64,000 bases of DNA, taken from an uncultured Hyphomonas sp. (GTDB lineage: Bacteria > Pseudomonadota > Alphaproteobacteria > Caulobacterales > Hyphomonadaceae). Positions 17,250 through 25,508 of this stretch are shown here, one piece after another. The notes under the pieces are model-generated. The model searched no databases, had not been told where the DNA came from, and saw only the letters and a program-made list of their open reading frames with translations. A program made the position numbers and the translations under genes. The DNA lies in the NCBI RefSeq assembly GCF_963678195.1, contig NZ_OY782759.1:806001-870000 (forward strand), read 5' to 3'. Every line of letters begins with the position of its first letter. Within the stretch, counting starts at the first letter, position 1.

Positions 17250-17672
17250 ATGGCAAAGAAACCCGTGGCCAAGAAGGCCCCTGCGAAACCCGCCGCCAAA
17301 GCGGCAACGACCACCCGTCGGACTGCTGCTGCGAAGCCGGCTGCCAAGCCTGCTGCACGCACTGCTGCGAAAACAGCTGCTGCTCCGAAGAAGGTCGTGA
17401 CCGTCACCCTGCGCCAGCTGGCTGCTGAACTGGCCGAAGCGCATGGCATGACGAAAAAGCAGACTGAAGCCGTTCTGGGCGATCTGGTCACCATGACCAC
17501 GAAGCGCCTGAAGAAGGGCGAAAAAGTCCGGTTCACGGGCCTTGGCACGATGGAAGTGCGCAAGCGTCCGGCCCGCATGGGCCGCAACCCGGCAACCGGC
17601 GAAGCCATCAAAATCAAGGCTTCCAAGAAAGTTGCTTTCCGCGTTGCGAAGGAACTCAAGGAATCCGTCTGA
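17250..17672 (+). CDS. HU-family DNA-binding protein with histone-H1-like N-terminal tail
   Basis: A 140-aa protein. Residues 1-50 are almost only Lys, Ala, Pro and Thr, arranged in AAKPAAK-like units similar to eukaryotic H1 tails. Residues 51-140 form the HU/IHF domain: TLRQLAAELAEAHGMTKKQTE, then RLKKGEKVRFTGLGTMEVRKRPARMGRNPATGE as the DNA-binding arm with the RNP motif. The start at 17250 has gaggaattt upstream; a TTG at 17244 is out of the usual position. It is monocistronic, with a perfect terminator 30 bp after the stop. Nucleoid compaction is its expected role; the tail should bind DNA electrostatically. Confidence 0.88.
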   Translation: MAKKPVAKKAPAKPAAKAATTTRRTAAAKPAAKPAARTAAKTAAAPKKVVTVTLRQLAAELAEAHGMTKKQTEAVLGDLVTMTTKRLKKGEKVRFTGLGTMEVRKRPARMGRNPATGEAIKIKASKKVAFRVAKELKESV

Positions 17673-17700
17673 TAACAGACGAAATTCCAGACTTACTGAA

Positions 17701-17730
17701 GGCCGGGCGTTTTAGGCGCCCGGCCTTTTC
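17701..17730 (+). terminator. Intrinsic terminator of the HU gene
   Basis: GGCCGGGCG (17701-17709) and CGCCCGGCC (17717-17725) pair as a 9-bp GC stem with a 7-nt loop, followed by TTTTCTT. It begins 28 bp after the HU stop codon and ends 12 bp before the convergent ligase stop. Confidence 0.85.
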
Positions 17731-17741
17731 TTATGCGTTTT

Positions 17742-19343
17742 TTATTGCGGCAACATGGCTTCCAGTGTTTCCAGCCGGTCTGCTTCTTCTGCGGGCTTGT
17801 CCCAGCGGATACGGTTGATACGGGGAAACCGCATGGCGACGCCCGATTTGTGGCGGGCAGACCGCTGCAGCCCCTCGAAGGCGACTTCCAGAACGATTTC
17901 GGGCGTGACGGAACGAACAGGTCCGAAGCGCTCAATCGTATTTTCACGGACGAATTTGTCGAGCTGCTTCAACTCCTCATCGGTAAAGCCGAAATAGGCT
18001 TTCCCGACGGGCGTCAGCGTATCGCCCTTCCAGACGGCAAAGGTGAAATCGGAATAGAAGCCTGAGCGTTTGCCGTGCCCGCGCTGAGCATAGAGCAGAA
18101 CCGCGTCGACCAGGAACGGGTCGCGCTTCCATTTGTACCAGAGGCCTGTGGGCCGCCCGGCGACATAGGCGCTGTCCCAACGTTTGAGCATCAGGCCTTC
18201 GATTTCCGGGGCAGGCGGGTTCATGCGCAGGGTGTCGAGGTCCTGCAGGTTCGTCACGGGAACAAGCGGGGAGAGATCCAGCCGCTCTGTTCCATGCAGG
18301 GCGATGAAGTCTTCAAGCGCCTTGCGCCGGTCCTGAAAGGGGAGGGCCCGCAGGTCGGCCTCGCCATCGTGCAGAAGATCATAGGCGCGGATGAAGGCCG
18401 GGTGGCTGTCCATCAGCCGCTTCGTGACCGTCTTGCGGTTAAGGCGCTGTTGGAGTGCATTGAAGGGGGCGACGCCTTCGCCGTCTTCTGCGCGGACAAG
18501 AAGTTCGCCATCCAGCGTGCCCTGGAAGGTCATGCCAGCCAGAACATCCGGGAATGTGTGGGAAATGTCGTCGCCGGTTCGCGTATAAATGCGCCGCACA
18601 GTGCCTTCGACAGACGCCTGGATACGTACGCCGTCATACTTCCATTCCGCCGCGAATGTGTCCGGTGTGATGAGGTCCGGATCGATGGCGTCGGCATTGT
18701 CCCGGTCCGCTTTCGGCACCAGCGGGTGCGCCAGCATAACAGGACGGAAGGGCGCTGGAATATCCGGTGACGGACGGCCTGTGTGCCCCTCCAACCAGGT
18801 AAACAGGGGTTCATAAGGTACAGCGAGACCGTGCCAGATTTCCTCGATCTCGGTGATGTCGACATCGCCGAGGTTCGCAAGTGCGATTTTCGCCATGCGC
18901 GCGGAGACGCCGATGCGCAGGCCGCCCATGATCAGTTTCAGCAATGCCCAGCGTCCGGTCGCGTCCAGGCCGTCCAGCCAGCCGGCGACGAGACGGGGGG
19001 CTTCGGCGCGTGTTGCGTCCTGAAGGGTTTCCACGATCTCCGAAAGGGGCGGCGTCCGGTTCGCCCCGTGCGCGCTTTGCCAGACGAGGCTGACCGTGTC
19101 GGCGAGATCTCCGACATAATCGTAGGACATGTTGAACAGGACGGGATCCATACGCTCTTCGGCGAGGGCGCGGATAGCGGCAGGTTTGATGCTTTTCAGA
19201 TCCAGCTCGCCCGTCAGCGCGGCGAGGGCATAGCCCCGGTCAGGGTCTGGCGCGCTGGCGAAATACCCGGTCAGCAAGTGTAGCTTGCTGTTCCGCGAGG
19301 GCGTCAGCAGCAGGCGTTCCAGCAGATCGGCAAAAGCTTGCAT
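17742..19343 (-). CDS. ATP-dependent DNA ligase of the Lhr-Core repair module ('cisplatin damage response' ligase)
   Basis: A 533-aa ligase. The adenylation motif is WKYDGVRIQA (Lys of KYDGVR takes AMP), with YTRTGDDISHTFPDV next and EGLMLKRWDS and WYKWKR as later nucleotidyltransferase motifs. An N-terminal DNA-binding domain starts MQAFADLLERLLLTPSRNSK. I set the start at the second ATG (19343) because MQAFADLL is the usual opening. In other bacteria this ligase is encoded with an Lhr-Core helicase, an MBL exonuclease and a phosphoesterase; all three are present between 21920 and 29031 here, but not adjacent. The product seals nicks during repair of cross-link-type damage. Confidence 0.88.
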   Translation of the reverse strand: MQAFADLLERLLLTPSRNSKLHLLTGYFASAPDPDRGYALAALTGELDLKSIKPAAIRALAEERMDPVLFNMSYDYVGDLADTVSLVWQSAHGANRTPPLSEIVETLQDATRAEAPRLVAGWLDGLDATGRWALLKLIMGGLRIGVSARMAKIALANLGDVDITEIEEIWHGLAVPYEPLFTWLEGHTGRPSPDIPAPFRPVMLAHPLVPKADRDNADAIDPDLITPDTFAAEWKYDGVRIQASVEGTVRRIYTRTGDDISHTFPDVLAGMTFQGTLDGELLVRAEDGEGVAPFNALQQRLNRKTVTKRLMDSHPAFIRAYDLLHDGEADLRALPFQDRRKALEDFIALHGTERLDLSPLVPVTNLQDLDTLRMNPPAPEIEGLMLKRWDSAYVAGRPTGLWYKWKRDPFLVDAVLLYAQRGHGKRSGFYSDFTFAVWKGDTLTPVGKAYFGFTDEELKQLDKFVRENTIERFGPVRSVTPEIVLEVAFEGLQRSARHKSGVAMRFPRINRIRWDKPAEEADRLETLEAMLPQ

Positions 19344-19431
19344 GTGCAGATACATAGGGCCAAATGCGATGCATAACAGCGCTGGACGCCCTGGCGCGCG
19401 ATAAAATCAATGCATCCAGAGGAAACGCCAC

Positions 19432-20046
19432 ATGACGCTGAAGCTCCACCACCTCAATGCCTCCCGGTCGCAGCGGATCGTCTGGTTGCTTGCCGAACTC
19501 GGCGTGCCGCACGAGATCGTGCACTACAAACGCAACGAAGAGACGAACCTCGCGCCGCCGGAGTTGCTGAAGATCCATCCGATGGGAAAGTCGCCATTGC
19601 TGGAAGATGGGGATGTCGTCATCGCCGAGACAGGTGCGATCGCGGAATACCTGATGGGCCGGTATGACACCGACTATCACCTGCATCCACGCCCCAGCTC
19701 TCCCGAATTTCCGCGTTATCTGGAGTGGATTCACGCTGCCGAAGGCGCCGTGTTCCTGCCGGGCCTGCTGCAGGTCTATTTTGCCCGGGTCGACATGACC
19801 GGCAATCCGGCTCAGGCCCTGATGGCGGCCGAGCGCGAGAAGGCCGCGGCGACGATCGAGGCGCACCTGTCGAAATATCCGTACTTCGCGGGTGAGCGGT
19901 TCACCGCGGCAGACTGCCTGATGGGCTTCCAGATCCTGATGTCGAACGCGCAAGGCGGTCTGGAAAACCTGCCGGCGACCAAGGCGTGGTTCGAAAAGAT
20001 GCAGACCCGTCCGGGCTGGCAGAAGATGATGGAAGTCGGGATCTAG
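19432..20046 (+). CDS. Glutathione S-transferase family protein
   Basis: A 204-aa cytosolic GST. The thioredoxin-fold N-terminal domain (1-80) has LHHLNASRSQRIVWLLAELG, where Ser in the first turn is the likely glutathione-activating residue, and the GSH-binding turn KIHPMGKSPLLEDGDVVIAETGAI with the cis-Pro. The helical C-terminal domain carries YFAGERFTAADCLMGF. The role is conjugation or detoxification, substrate unknown. It is divergent from the DNA ligase, with starts about 90 bp apart. Confidence 0.85.
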   Translation: MTLKLHHLNASRSQRIVWLLAELGVPHEIVHYKRNEETNLAPPELLKIHPMGKSPLLEDGDVVIAETGAIAEYLMGRYDTDYHLHPRPSSPEFPRYLEWIHAAEGAVFLPGLLQVYFARVDMTGNPAQALMAAEREKAAATIEAHLSKYPYFAGERFTAADCLMGFQILMSNAQGGLENLPATKAWFEKMQTRPGWQKMMEVGI

Positions 20047-20057
20047 GCGGAAACCGT

Positions 20058-20088
20058 CCGGCTTCCGGAGGCTGAAACCGGAAGCCGG
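20058..20088. terminator. Perfect 11-bp stem-loop between convergent genes
   Basis: CCGGCTTCCGG (20058-20068) and CCGGAAGCCGG (20078-20088) pair perfectly with a 9-nt loop. It sits between the GST stop and the minus-strand lipoprotein stop (20101). There is no T-run on either side, so it may be a bidirectional terminator of the Rho-aided kind or an mRNA 3'-end structure. Confidence 0.5.
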
Positions 20089-20100
20089 GAATCCGGTTAC

Positions 20101-20673
20101 TTATTCTTCGTCGCCCATGTCATCCTCCAGGGTCACAGCCCCGTCGATAATATGGGTGAGGTCTGTCATCTCCGCCAGAGCCTCCGTCACGAATTCTGCG
20201 CGGCGCGCATCGAGCGAGCCGGAACAGCCGGTGTCATAATTGATCCGCTGGCCCGGTTTCCCACCCCGGCCAAGGTGAATGTAATAGACCAGCCCGCGCT
20301 GCAGGTATTGCGGGCAGGCGGCAGGATTGTCCTTGGTGATGTCCAGCACGCTGGCGACATCGTCAAAGCCCTGATCTTCGAAGGCCGATTTGACCGACGC
20401 GTAGAGGTCACCCGGAGCTATGCCGGAGTAGGCGCCGTCATTGGACGTGCGTTGCCAGTAATTGTCCGGGTCCAGCAGAACGTTCACAATCGGGCAGCCC
20501 CGCATTTTGCAATCCATGACCGCGATACTGATCGAATCCGGGCCCCCGGTCGGCAGGTCATAGGTGGCATCCGGCTGCATCGGCAGCGGGGCGTAGCGGC
20601 TCGCCTCATCCGTCCCCCGGCTGGCGCAGGCCGCGAGCACGCCGGCTGCTGTGAGCAGGACTGCGCTGCGCAT
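20101..20673 (-). CDS. Hypothetical lipoprotein
   Basis: A 190-aa protein with signal peptide and lipobox LAAC (Cys16). The mature protein has several Cys (CKMRGCP, CPQYL, TGCSG) that could pair in the periplasm. No family is recognised. The acidic tail ends LEDDMGDEE. Its ATG overlaps the stop of the S1 peptidase gene (TAATG-type overlap at 20671-20675), so it is translated together with the protease; a substrate, inhibitor or partner of the protease is an open inference. Confidence 0.6.
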   Translation of the reverse strand: MRSAVLLTAAGVLAACASRGTDEASRYAPLPMQPDATYDLPTGGPDSISIAVMDCKMRGCPIVNVLLDPDNYWQRTSNDGAYSGIAPGDLYASVKSAFEDQGFDDVASVLDITKDNPAACPQYLQRGLVYYIHLGRGGKPGQRINYDTGCSGSLDARRAEFVTEALAEMTDLTHIIDGAVTLEDDMGDEE

Positions 20674-21860
20674 TATCGGCAGGCCTCTTCATCGCTGTCG
20701 CAGAGCGCCATCACATCGCTCAGCCAGCCGGCATAGCCCTGCAGGTTTGTGTAGCGGCCATTATAGTCTCCGGCGCAAAACTGGCCTGTCTCCCGGTTCT
20801 GTTCGACAACGGAAAGAACGCCGACAGCCGTTTTCGAGCCGTCTTCCTCGGTCACGTAAAGCGGGCCGCCGCTGTCGCCCACGCAGGGGCCGGCACCGGC
20901 CTGGCTGGCCACATAGATCGTCGCAGGGCCCGTGCCCGTGATCCGGATGCTGGCCGCCAGCAGCGTGTTCGACAGCTTGCCGCCGAAATGCGTCAGGCCC
21001 CAGCCCGCCATGTCGCCGGTCGGGTAATTGGCGGGCGCCAGTGGCAGGGCTGTCGCGCCATAGCGGGCGACCGGCACATCGCCCAGCGCCTCGACTTCCT
21101 CATCGGACAGGCGGATCAGGGCGAGGTCGTTGGCATAGCCATTGGCCGTGCCGGCATAGCCGCCATGGCAGATGGCAAATTCGCCCTCGGTTGTGTGGGC
21201 GAGCGGCGAGCGCAGGTTTTCGGCGGTGCCGATGATGCGCAGCTGGTCATATGGCTGGTCCACGCAATGGGCCGCTGTGACCAGCCAGTGATCCGCGATG
21301 CGCACAGCGCCGCAATGGCCGGTCGTGACCATGCCGTCTTCTTCCGGTTTGACCGGCTCCAGCTTCACGATTCCCGGGAAGCTAGCGAGGCTCGCGGCAA
21401 GTCCGTTCACGGCTTCCGCGCCGACGGTTGCGTCCTCCATCTGCGTGGCCCCGGCGACCGCTCCGACTGTCGGCGTCGGTGGCGCCTCATCCGGCAGGCC
21501 GCAGGCCACGGCGTTCAGTTCGGCGAGCGTGAGGCCGGGCGCTTCTGCCTCGGTTTCTTCGCTGCCCGTCCCTTCGTCTGCGATGCTTTCCGGGGAAAGC
21601 AGGGTGTCTTCTTCTCCGGCCTCAGCTTCTGCGTCCGGCGGCGCGCCGCGGTCGACCGTGGGCGTTTCCCCCTCAGTCTCATCCAGCGCTGCAGCTTCCG
21701 CGACCATGACTTCCGAATCGCTTGTCTGAGATTCCTGAGGCGCGGCGGCAGCGGCCGTTTCCTGGCCCGAAGGGTTGATCCCCGGCAGGCGGACTGCATC
21801 GCAGGCGGGCAGGGCACTCAGCGCCAGCAGCGCGGCCCCGGCAAACAGGTGGCGTTTCAT
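20673..21860 (-). CDS. Lipoprotein with trypsin-like (S1) serine protease domain
   Basis: A 395-aa protein. The signal peptide ends SALPAC (lipobox, Cys20). Residues about 25-130 are a Glu/Ala/Thr/Ser/Pro-rich flexible linker. The protease domain (about 170-395) shows HWLVTAAHCVD (His), NDLALIRLS (Asp) and CVGDSGGPLYV (Ser), so the triad is complete. It would be tethered to the membrane by its lipid, with the catalytic domain held away on the long linker. The start at 21860 gives the lipoprotein signal; the frame open to 22325 is the anti-sense of the exonuclease. The coupled lipoprotein gene follows. Confidence 0.82.
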   Translation of the reverse strand: MKRHLFAGAALLALSALPACDAVRLPGINPSGQETAAAAAPQESQTSDSEVMVAEAAALDETEGETPTVDRGAPPDAEAEAGEEDTLLSPESIADEGTGSEETEAEAPGLTLAELNAVACGLPDEAPPTPTVGAVAGATQMEDATVGAEAVNGLAASLASFPGIVKLEPVKPEEDGMVTTGHCGAVRIADHWLVTAAHCVDQPYDQLRIIGTAENLRSPLAHTTEGEFAICHGGYAGTANGYANDLALIRLSDEEVEALGDVPVARYGATALPLAPANYPTGDMAGWGLTHFGGKLSNTLLAASIRITGTGPATIYVASQAGAGPCVGDSGGPLYVTEEDGSKTAVGVLSVVEQNRETGQFCAGDYNGRYTNLQGYAGWLSDVMALCDSDEEACR

Positions 21861-21919
21861 TCTGAAATCCCCTTCTGGAACACCGTAGTCTGCAGTTAAT
21901 GCCGGTGCCGAGGGCGGGG

Positions 21920-22948
21920 TCAACCGGCCTCTTCTTCGTAACCCACCAGGCGCAGCGGCCGGGCGCGGCGTCCTTCCAGCATGGCCCACCGGACGAGGGC
22001 GTCTTCGCGGCCATAGGTCACCCACAGCTCGTCGGGGTTCACGTCCCGCACCGTGCCGGTCAGCTCGTCCCAATCGGCATGATCGGAAATGATCAGCGGC
22101 AGCTCCACGCCGCTGGCCTTTGCGCGCTGGCGCACACTCATCCAGCCGGAGGCAAAGCCGATCAGCGGATCCGGGAAACGTTGCGCCCAAGTGCCCTCGA
22201 ACGAGCCGGGCGGGGCGATCACGACCTGTCCGCGAAAGGCTTCCCGCGCGGCTTTGGAGGTGTCGTCCGTCGTGGCCGGGCGCAGGTCGCCCATGGGCAC
22301 GCCGGCGTCTTCGTAGACGCGGCAAAGCTTTTCCAGTGCGCCATGAATGTAGATCGGCGCGTCATGCCCGGCGAGGCGGAGGTGGCGGATCATCCGCTGC
22401 GCCTTGCCGAGGGAATAGGCGCCGACGCAGTGCGTACGGTCCGGGAAGTCCGCGATGTTGCGGAGCAGCTTGCCCATCTCGTGCTCGGTTGGCGGATGGC
22501 GGAAGACGGGCAGGCCGAACGTCGCTTCGGAAATGAAGATATGGGTGCCGTCCACGGGTTCGAAGCTGGCGCAGGTCGGGTCCCAGCGTCGCTTGTAGTC
22601 GCCTGTGAAGGTCATCCGCAGGCCCTTGTATTCCACTGTGATCTGGGCCGAACCGAGAATGTGCCCGGCGGGCGTCAGCCAGACGGAGACGCCATTGATG
22701 TCGATGACCTCGCCATACTCCAGAGCCTGCGTGGATTTCGCGAAATTCTTGCCATACCGCGCCGCCATGATGGCCAGCGTGTGCGGGTGGGAGAGGACGG
22801 CGCCATGCCCGCCGCGGGCGTGATCTGAGTGGCCGTGGCTGATGACCGCCCGGTCGACGGCGCCGCGCACCGGGTCGAGATAGAAATCCCCCGGCGGGCA
22901 ATAGAGGCCCTTGGGCGTCGGCTGCAGCAGAAGGTCCGGGCGGAGCAT
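21920..22948 (-). CDS. MBL-fold exonuclease of the Lhr-Core repair module
   Basis: A 342-aa metallo-beta-lactamase/beta-CASP nuclease of the 'ligase-associated DNA damage response exonuclease' type. Start at 22948 gives LRPDLLLQPTPKGLYC, the usual opening. Zinc-binding motif HGHSDHARGGH (HxHxDH), then TPAGHILGSAQ, FTGDYKRRWDPT and LIISDHADWDEL are the remaining metal and CASP motifs. It would trim damaged DNA ends. The downstream neighbours on the same strand are a protease and a lipoprotein rather than the ligase or helicase, so the usual operon order is broken. Confidence 0.87.
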   Translation of the reverse strand: MLRPDLLLQPTPKGLYCPPGDFYLDPVRGAVDRAVISHGHSDHARGGHGAVLSHPHTLAIMAARYGKNFAKSTQALEYGEVIDINGVSVWLTPAGHILGSAQITVEYKGLRMTFTGDYKRRWDPTCASFEPVDGTHIFISEATFGLPVFRHPPTEHEMGKLLRNIADFPDRTHCVGAYSLGKAQRMIRHLRLAGHDAPIYIHGALEKLCRVYEDAGVPMGDLRPATTDDTSKAAREAFRGQVVIAPPGSFEGTWAQRFPDPLIGFASGWMSVRQRAKASGVELPLIISDHADWDELTGTVRDVNPDELWVTYGREDALVRWAMLEGRRARPLRLVGYEEEAG

Positions 22949-23126
22949 CCGCTCAATGTAGCGGGCCGCAGGGCGCAGGGAAGGCGGGGATCGGTCATTT
23001 TCAACCCAGCCTGAAATGCCTGCCCCTGAATTTTCAGCGATTTTTCGATGTTCTAACTGAGTTGCCACACTTGCGACACGAAGAGGTGTGCATAGACTTC
23101 CCCCGGAGAAGAGGGAGTTTTCCAAC

Positions 23127-24683
23127 ATGCAGCCAGTCCGTTCCGTTTTTGCCTCCGCTGTCGCGCTGGCCCTGATGGCTTTGCCATCCTTCGCCCAGGA
23201 AGGCGGGAATACGGAGCTGATGGACAAGTCGCTGGCGGCCGGCTGGAAGGCGAGCTTCATCTGCTCGGACACATTCGTCGCCGGCATGGATATGGAGACG
23301 ATTGAGGATAACGACCTCGACGGCATCTACACAGATTTCCGCCGCGCGTTTAACCAGCTGCCCGACGCCCGGATCGACCTCAACGAAAAGACGGTGAGCG
23401 TGCAGTATGATCGCTCCATGCCGCCGCGTATGGCGGTTTACCGTCCGGGCTTTGGCTGTACCCAGCTGCCGGCGGGCGCCGATGAAATCATGATCGGCTA
23501 TCTGCCACGCTTTGCCGCCTGGCCGGAAGTGACCGGCGAGGACCGGGGCAGCGCGATCGGGTCCAACGTACAGGTCAGCCTGCGGACAGAAGAGGCTGAA
23601 CGCCTCGACATTCCGGTCTCCTTTGCCTTTGACGAGCGCACCTATGGCAATGGAACGCGCACCAGCGCGGTGGTCGTCGTCAAGGACGGCCAGATCGTCG
23701 CCGAGCGCTATGCCCGCGGGATCGATCATGAAACGCCGCAGCGGACATGGTCCGTGGCCAAGTCGATCACCGCCACTGTGCTGGGCGCCGCGCGCCGCCA
23801 GGGCATGATCGATATCGACTATCCGGCCGTGATCGAGGCTTGGGATTCCGGCGCCGATCCGCGTCGCAACATCACGATCCGCAACCTCATGCACATGGCC
23901 AGCGGCCTCGACAGCGGCGAATCCGGCTCACGGACCGACCGGCTCTATTTCGGCGGCGGACGGGTCGTCGACCAGGCCGCGTCCAAAGTGATGGAAGCCA
24001 TGCCGGGCAAACGGTTTAAATATGCCAATGACGACACGCTGATCGCCATGCGTTCCCTGCGTGAAGCCATCGGCGATGACAGCAAGTTCCACAGCTTCCC
24101 GTACGAAGCGGTGCTGCACAAGATCGGTGCGCGCCACACGACGATGGAAGTGGACTGGAATGGTGATTTCGTGTCCTCAAGCCAGGTTTGGTCGACCGCG
24201 CGTGACCTGGCCCGTGTCGGCCAGCTCTATCTGCAGGACGGCATCTGGGGCAGCGAGCGCATCCTGCCGGAAGGCTGGGTGGACTTTGTGCGCACGCCCG
24301 CACCGGCCCAGCCGCCTGCCGGGTCGCCCGGCTATGGCGCCCAGTTCTGGTTGATGACCGATGCCGAGGGCGTGCCGGCGGACACGTTCTACATGGCCGG
24401 AAATCGCGGCCAGTATGTCGTGATCGTACCGAGCATGAATGCCGTCATCGTTCGCCGCGGCTTCGATGTGATCGGCGGCGCCCGGTTCAACATCAACAAT
24501 TTCACGCGCGATGTGCTGATGGCGCTGCAGGCGGCGGAAGACGAGCGGTCTGCTGTGGCGGCGACACGGGCAGCTGCCGAGGCCGAGATCGAAGCCGAGA
24601 TCGACCGGCGCCGCGCCCGCAGCGAGAAAGCCATTCAGGCGATCCGCGAAGAGATCTTCGCCAAGTACGGCCTTATCGAATAA
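23127..24683 (+). CDS. Secreted serine hydrolase with extra N-terminal domain
   Basis: A 518-aa periplasmic beta-lactamase-fold hydrolase. Signal peptide 1-21 (FAQ end). Residues 25-120 form a cysteine-containing extension (FICSDTF ... PGFGCTQLPAG) that also occurs alone at 1870-2202. The catalytic domain has TWSVAKSITATVLG (SVAK), YANDDTLIAMRSL (Tyr-Ala-Asn), and near the end MAGNRGQYVVIVPS. The C-terminal tail (about 470-518) is a charged Ala/Glu/Arg-rich helix. Start at 23127 with gagggag upstream; the longer frame from 23088 lacks a signal sequence. Substrate unknown. Confidence 0.8.
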   Translation: MQPVRSVFASAVALALMALPSFAQEGGNTELMDKSLAAGWKASFICSDTFVAGMDMETIEDNDLDGIYTDFRRAFNQLPDARIDLNEKTVSVQYDRSMPPRMAVYRPGFGCTQLPAGADEIMIGYLPRFAAWPEVTGEDRGSAIGSNVQVSLRTEEAERLDIPVSFAFDERTYGNGTRTSAVVVVKDGQIVAERYARGIDHETPQRTWSVAKSITATVLGAARRQGMIDIDYPAVIEAWDSGADPRRNITIRNLMHMASGLDSGESGSRTDRLYFGGGRVVDQAASKVMEAMPGKRFKYANDDTLIAMRSLREAIGDDSKFHSFPYEAVLHKIGARHTTMEVDWNGDFVSSSQVWSTARDLARVGQLYLQDGIWGSERILPEGWVDFVRTPAPAQPPAGSPGYGAQFWLMTDAEGVPADTFYMAGNRGQYVVIVPSMNAVIVRRGFDVIGGARFNINNFTRDVLMALQAAEDERSAVAATRAAAEAEIEAEIDRRRARSEKAIQAIREEIFAKYGLIE

Positions 24684-24708
24684 GGGCGGAACAGGTGCGG
24701 CCCGGCGC

Positions 24709-25410
24709 TTATTTATCGCCGGAGGTCAGCGTCGTATCGCCGGGCAGGGCGACAAGCTTGGTGATCTCGCGGTGATCTGACTGGCTGAAGGGCTGCATCA
24801 TCGCATTGCCGCTGACGTCGAGCGTGAACGCGCTGATATAGGTCCGCCCGTCCGGCGCAGGGCTGCAGTCCGCCTTCATGGAAAAACTGTCGATCCGCGC
24901 GACCATGGCTGGCTTGAACGGTTTTTCGGCGAACATTTCAAAGGCAAGGATGGCGGGCGTTTGCTTGGACACGGTGACCCGGCCCGTCAGGTGTTTGTAG
25001 ACCTTCTCCATGTCCTTGTCCTCGCCTGGCAGCGGCGTGAAACTGTAGACGGCTGCCTCACCGGATTCGGAGATGAGCTTCGCATCCGCCGGGATGTTGG
25101 CCTTGAAGCTGGTGCACCAGATCTTGTCGCCGGATGTTTTGGCCTGCAGCTTCGCATAGGTTTTGGCTGCTTCGCCCTTCAGCGTTGCCGGATCGGGGGA
25201 GATCAGCGTCAGGCGCTTGCCTTCCGGCCGGGTCGGGTCGACCTGCGCTTCCCCCTTGAGGGTGTCGTCGTCGATTTTCATGTCGAACCGGTAGGCGGGG
25301 CCGTCCGTCGGGGCGGACAGGGCAGCCTCCAGCGGCGTTTCCGCAAAGGCCGGAAAGGCGAGCAGGGGCAGGGCGATCAGGGGCAGGCGGGACAGGCAGG
25401 CAGGTTGCAT
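24709..25410 (-). CDS. Secreted hypothetical protein
   Basis: A 233-aa protein with a signal peptide (residues 1-23, PAFA/E cut). The mature protein is beta-rich with repeated charged turns and two Cys (IWCTSF and KADCSPAP). I recognise no family. ATG at 25410 gives the signal peptide; the longer frame to 25536 adds residues without it and would run into the helicase gene. It is convergent with the serine hydrolase (25 bp) and divergent from the Lhr-type helicase, whose start is about 100 bp away. Confidence 0.6.
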   Translation of the reverse strand: MQPACLSRLPLIALPLLAFPAFAETPLEAALSAPTDGPAYRFDMKIDDDTLKGEAQVDPTRPEGKRLTLISPDPATLKGEAAKTYAKLQAKTSGDKIWCTSFKANIPADAKLISESGEAAVYSFTPLPGEDKDMEKVYKHLTGRVTVSKQTPAILAFEMFAEKPFKPAMVARIDSFSMKADCSPAPDGRTYISAFTLDVSGNAMMQPFSQSDHREITKLVALPGDTTLTSGDK

Positions 25411-25508
25411 CGGTTTTCCATCAGCTGGGGCAGAGTCTGCACTTTGCCGGAAAGTGACTGGAAAAAAACCTGCAAATGCCGTGTCTTGCGGTAGTTTAAT
25501 CTGAAGCC

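Noticed and set aside
17280-17400. DNA tandem repeat in the HU gene
   Set aside because: The repeat is at protein level (Ala/Lys/Pro), with varying codons, so it is not an independent DNA element.
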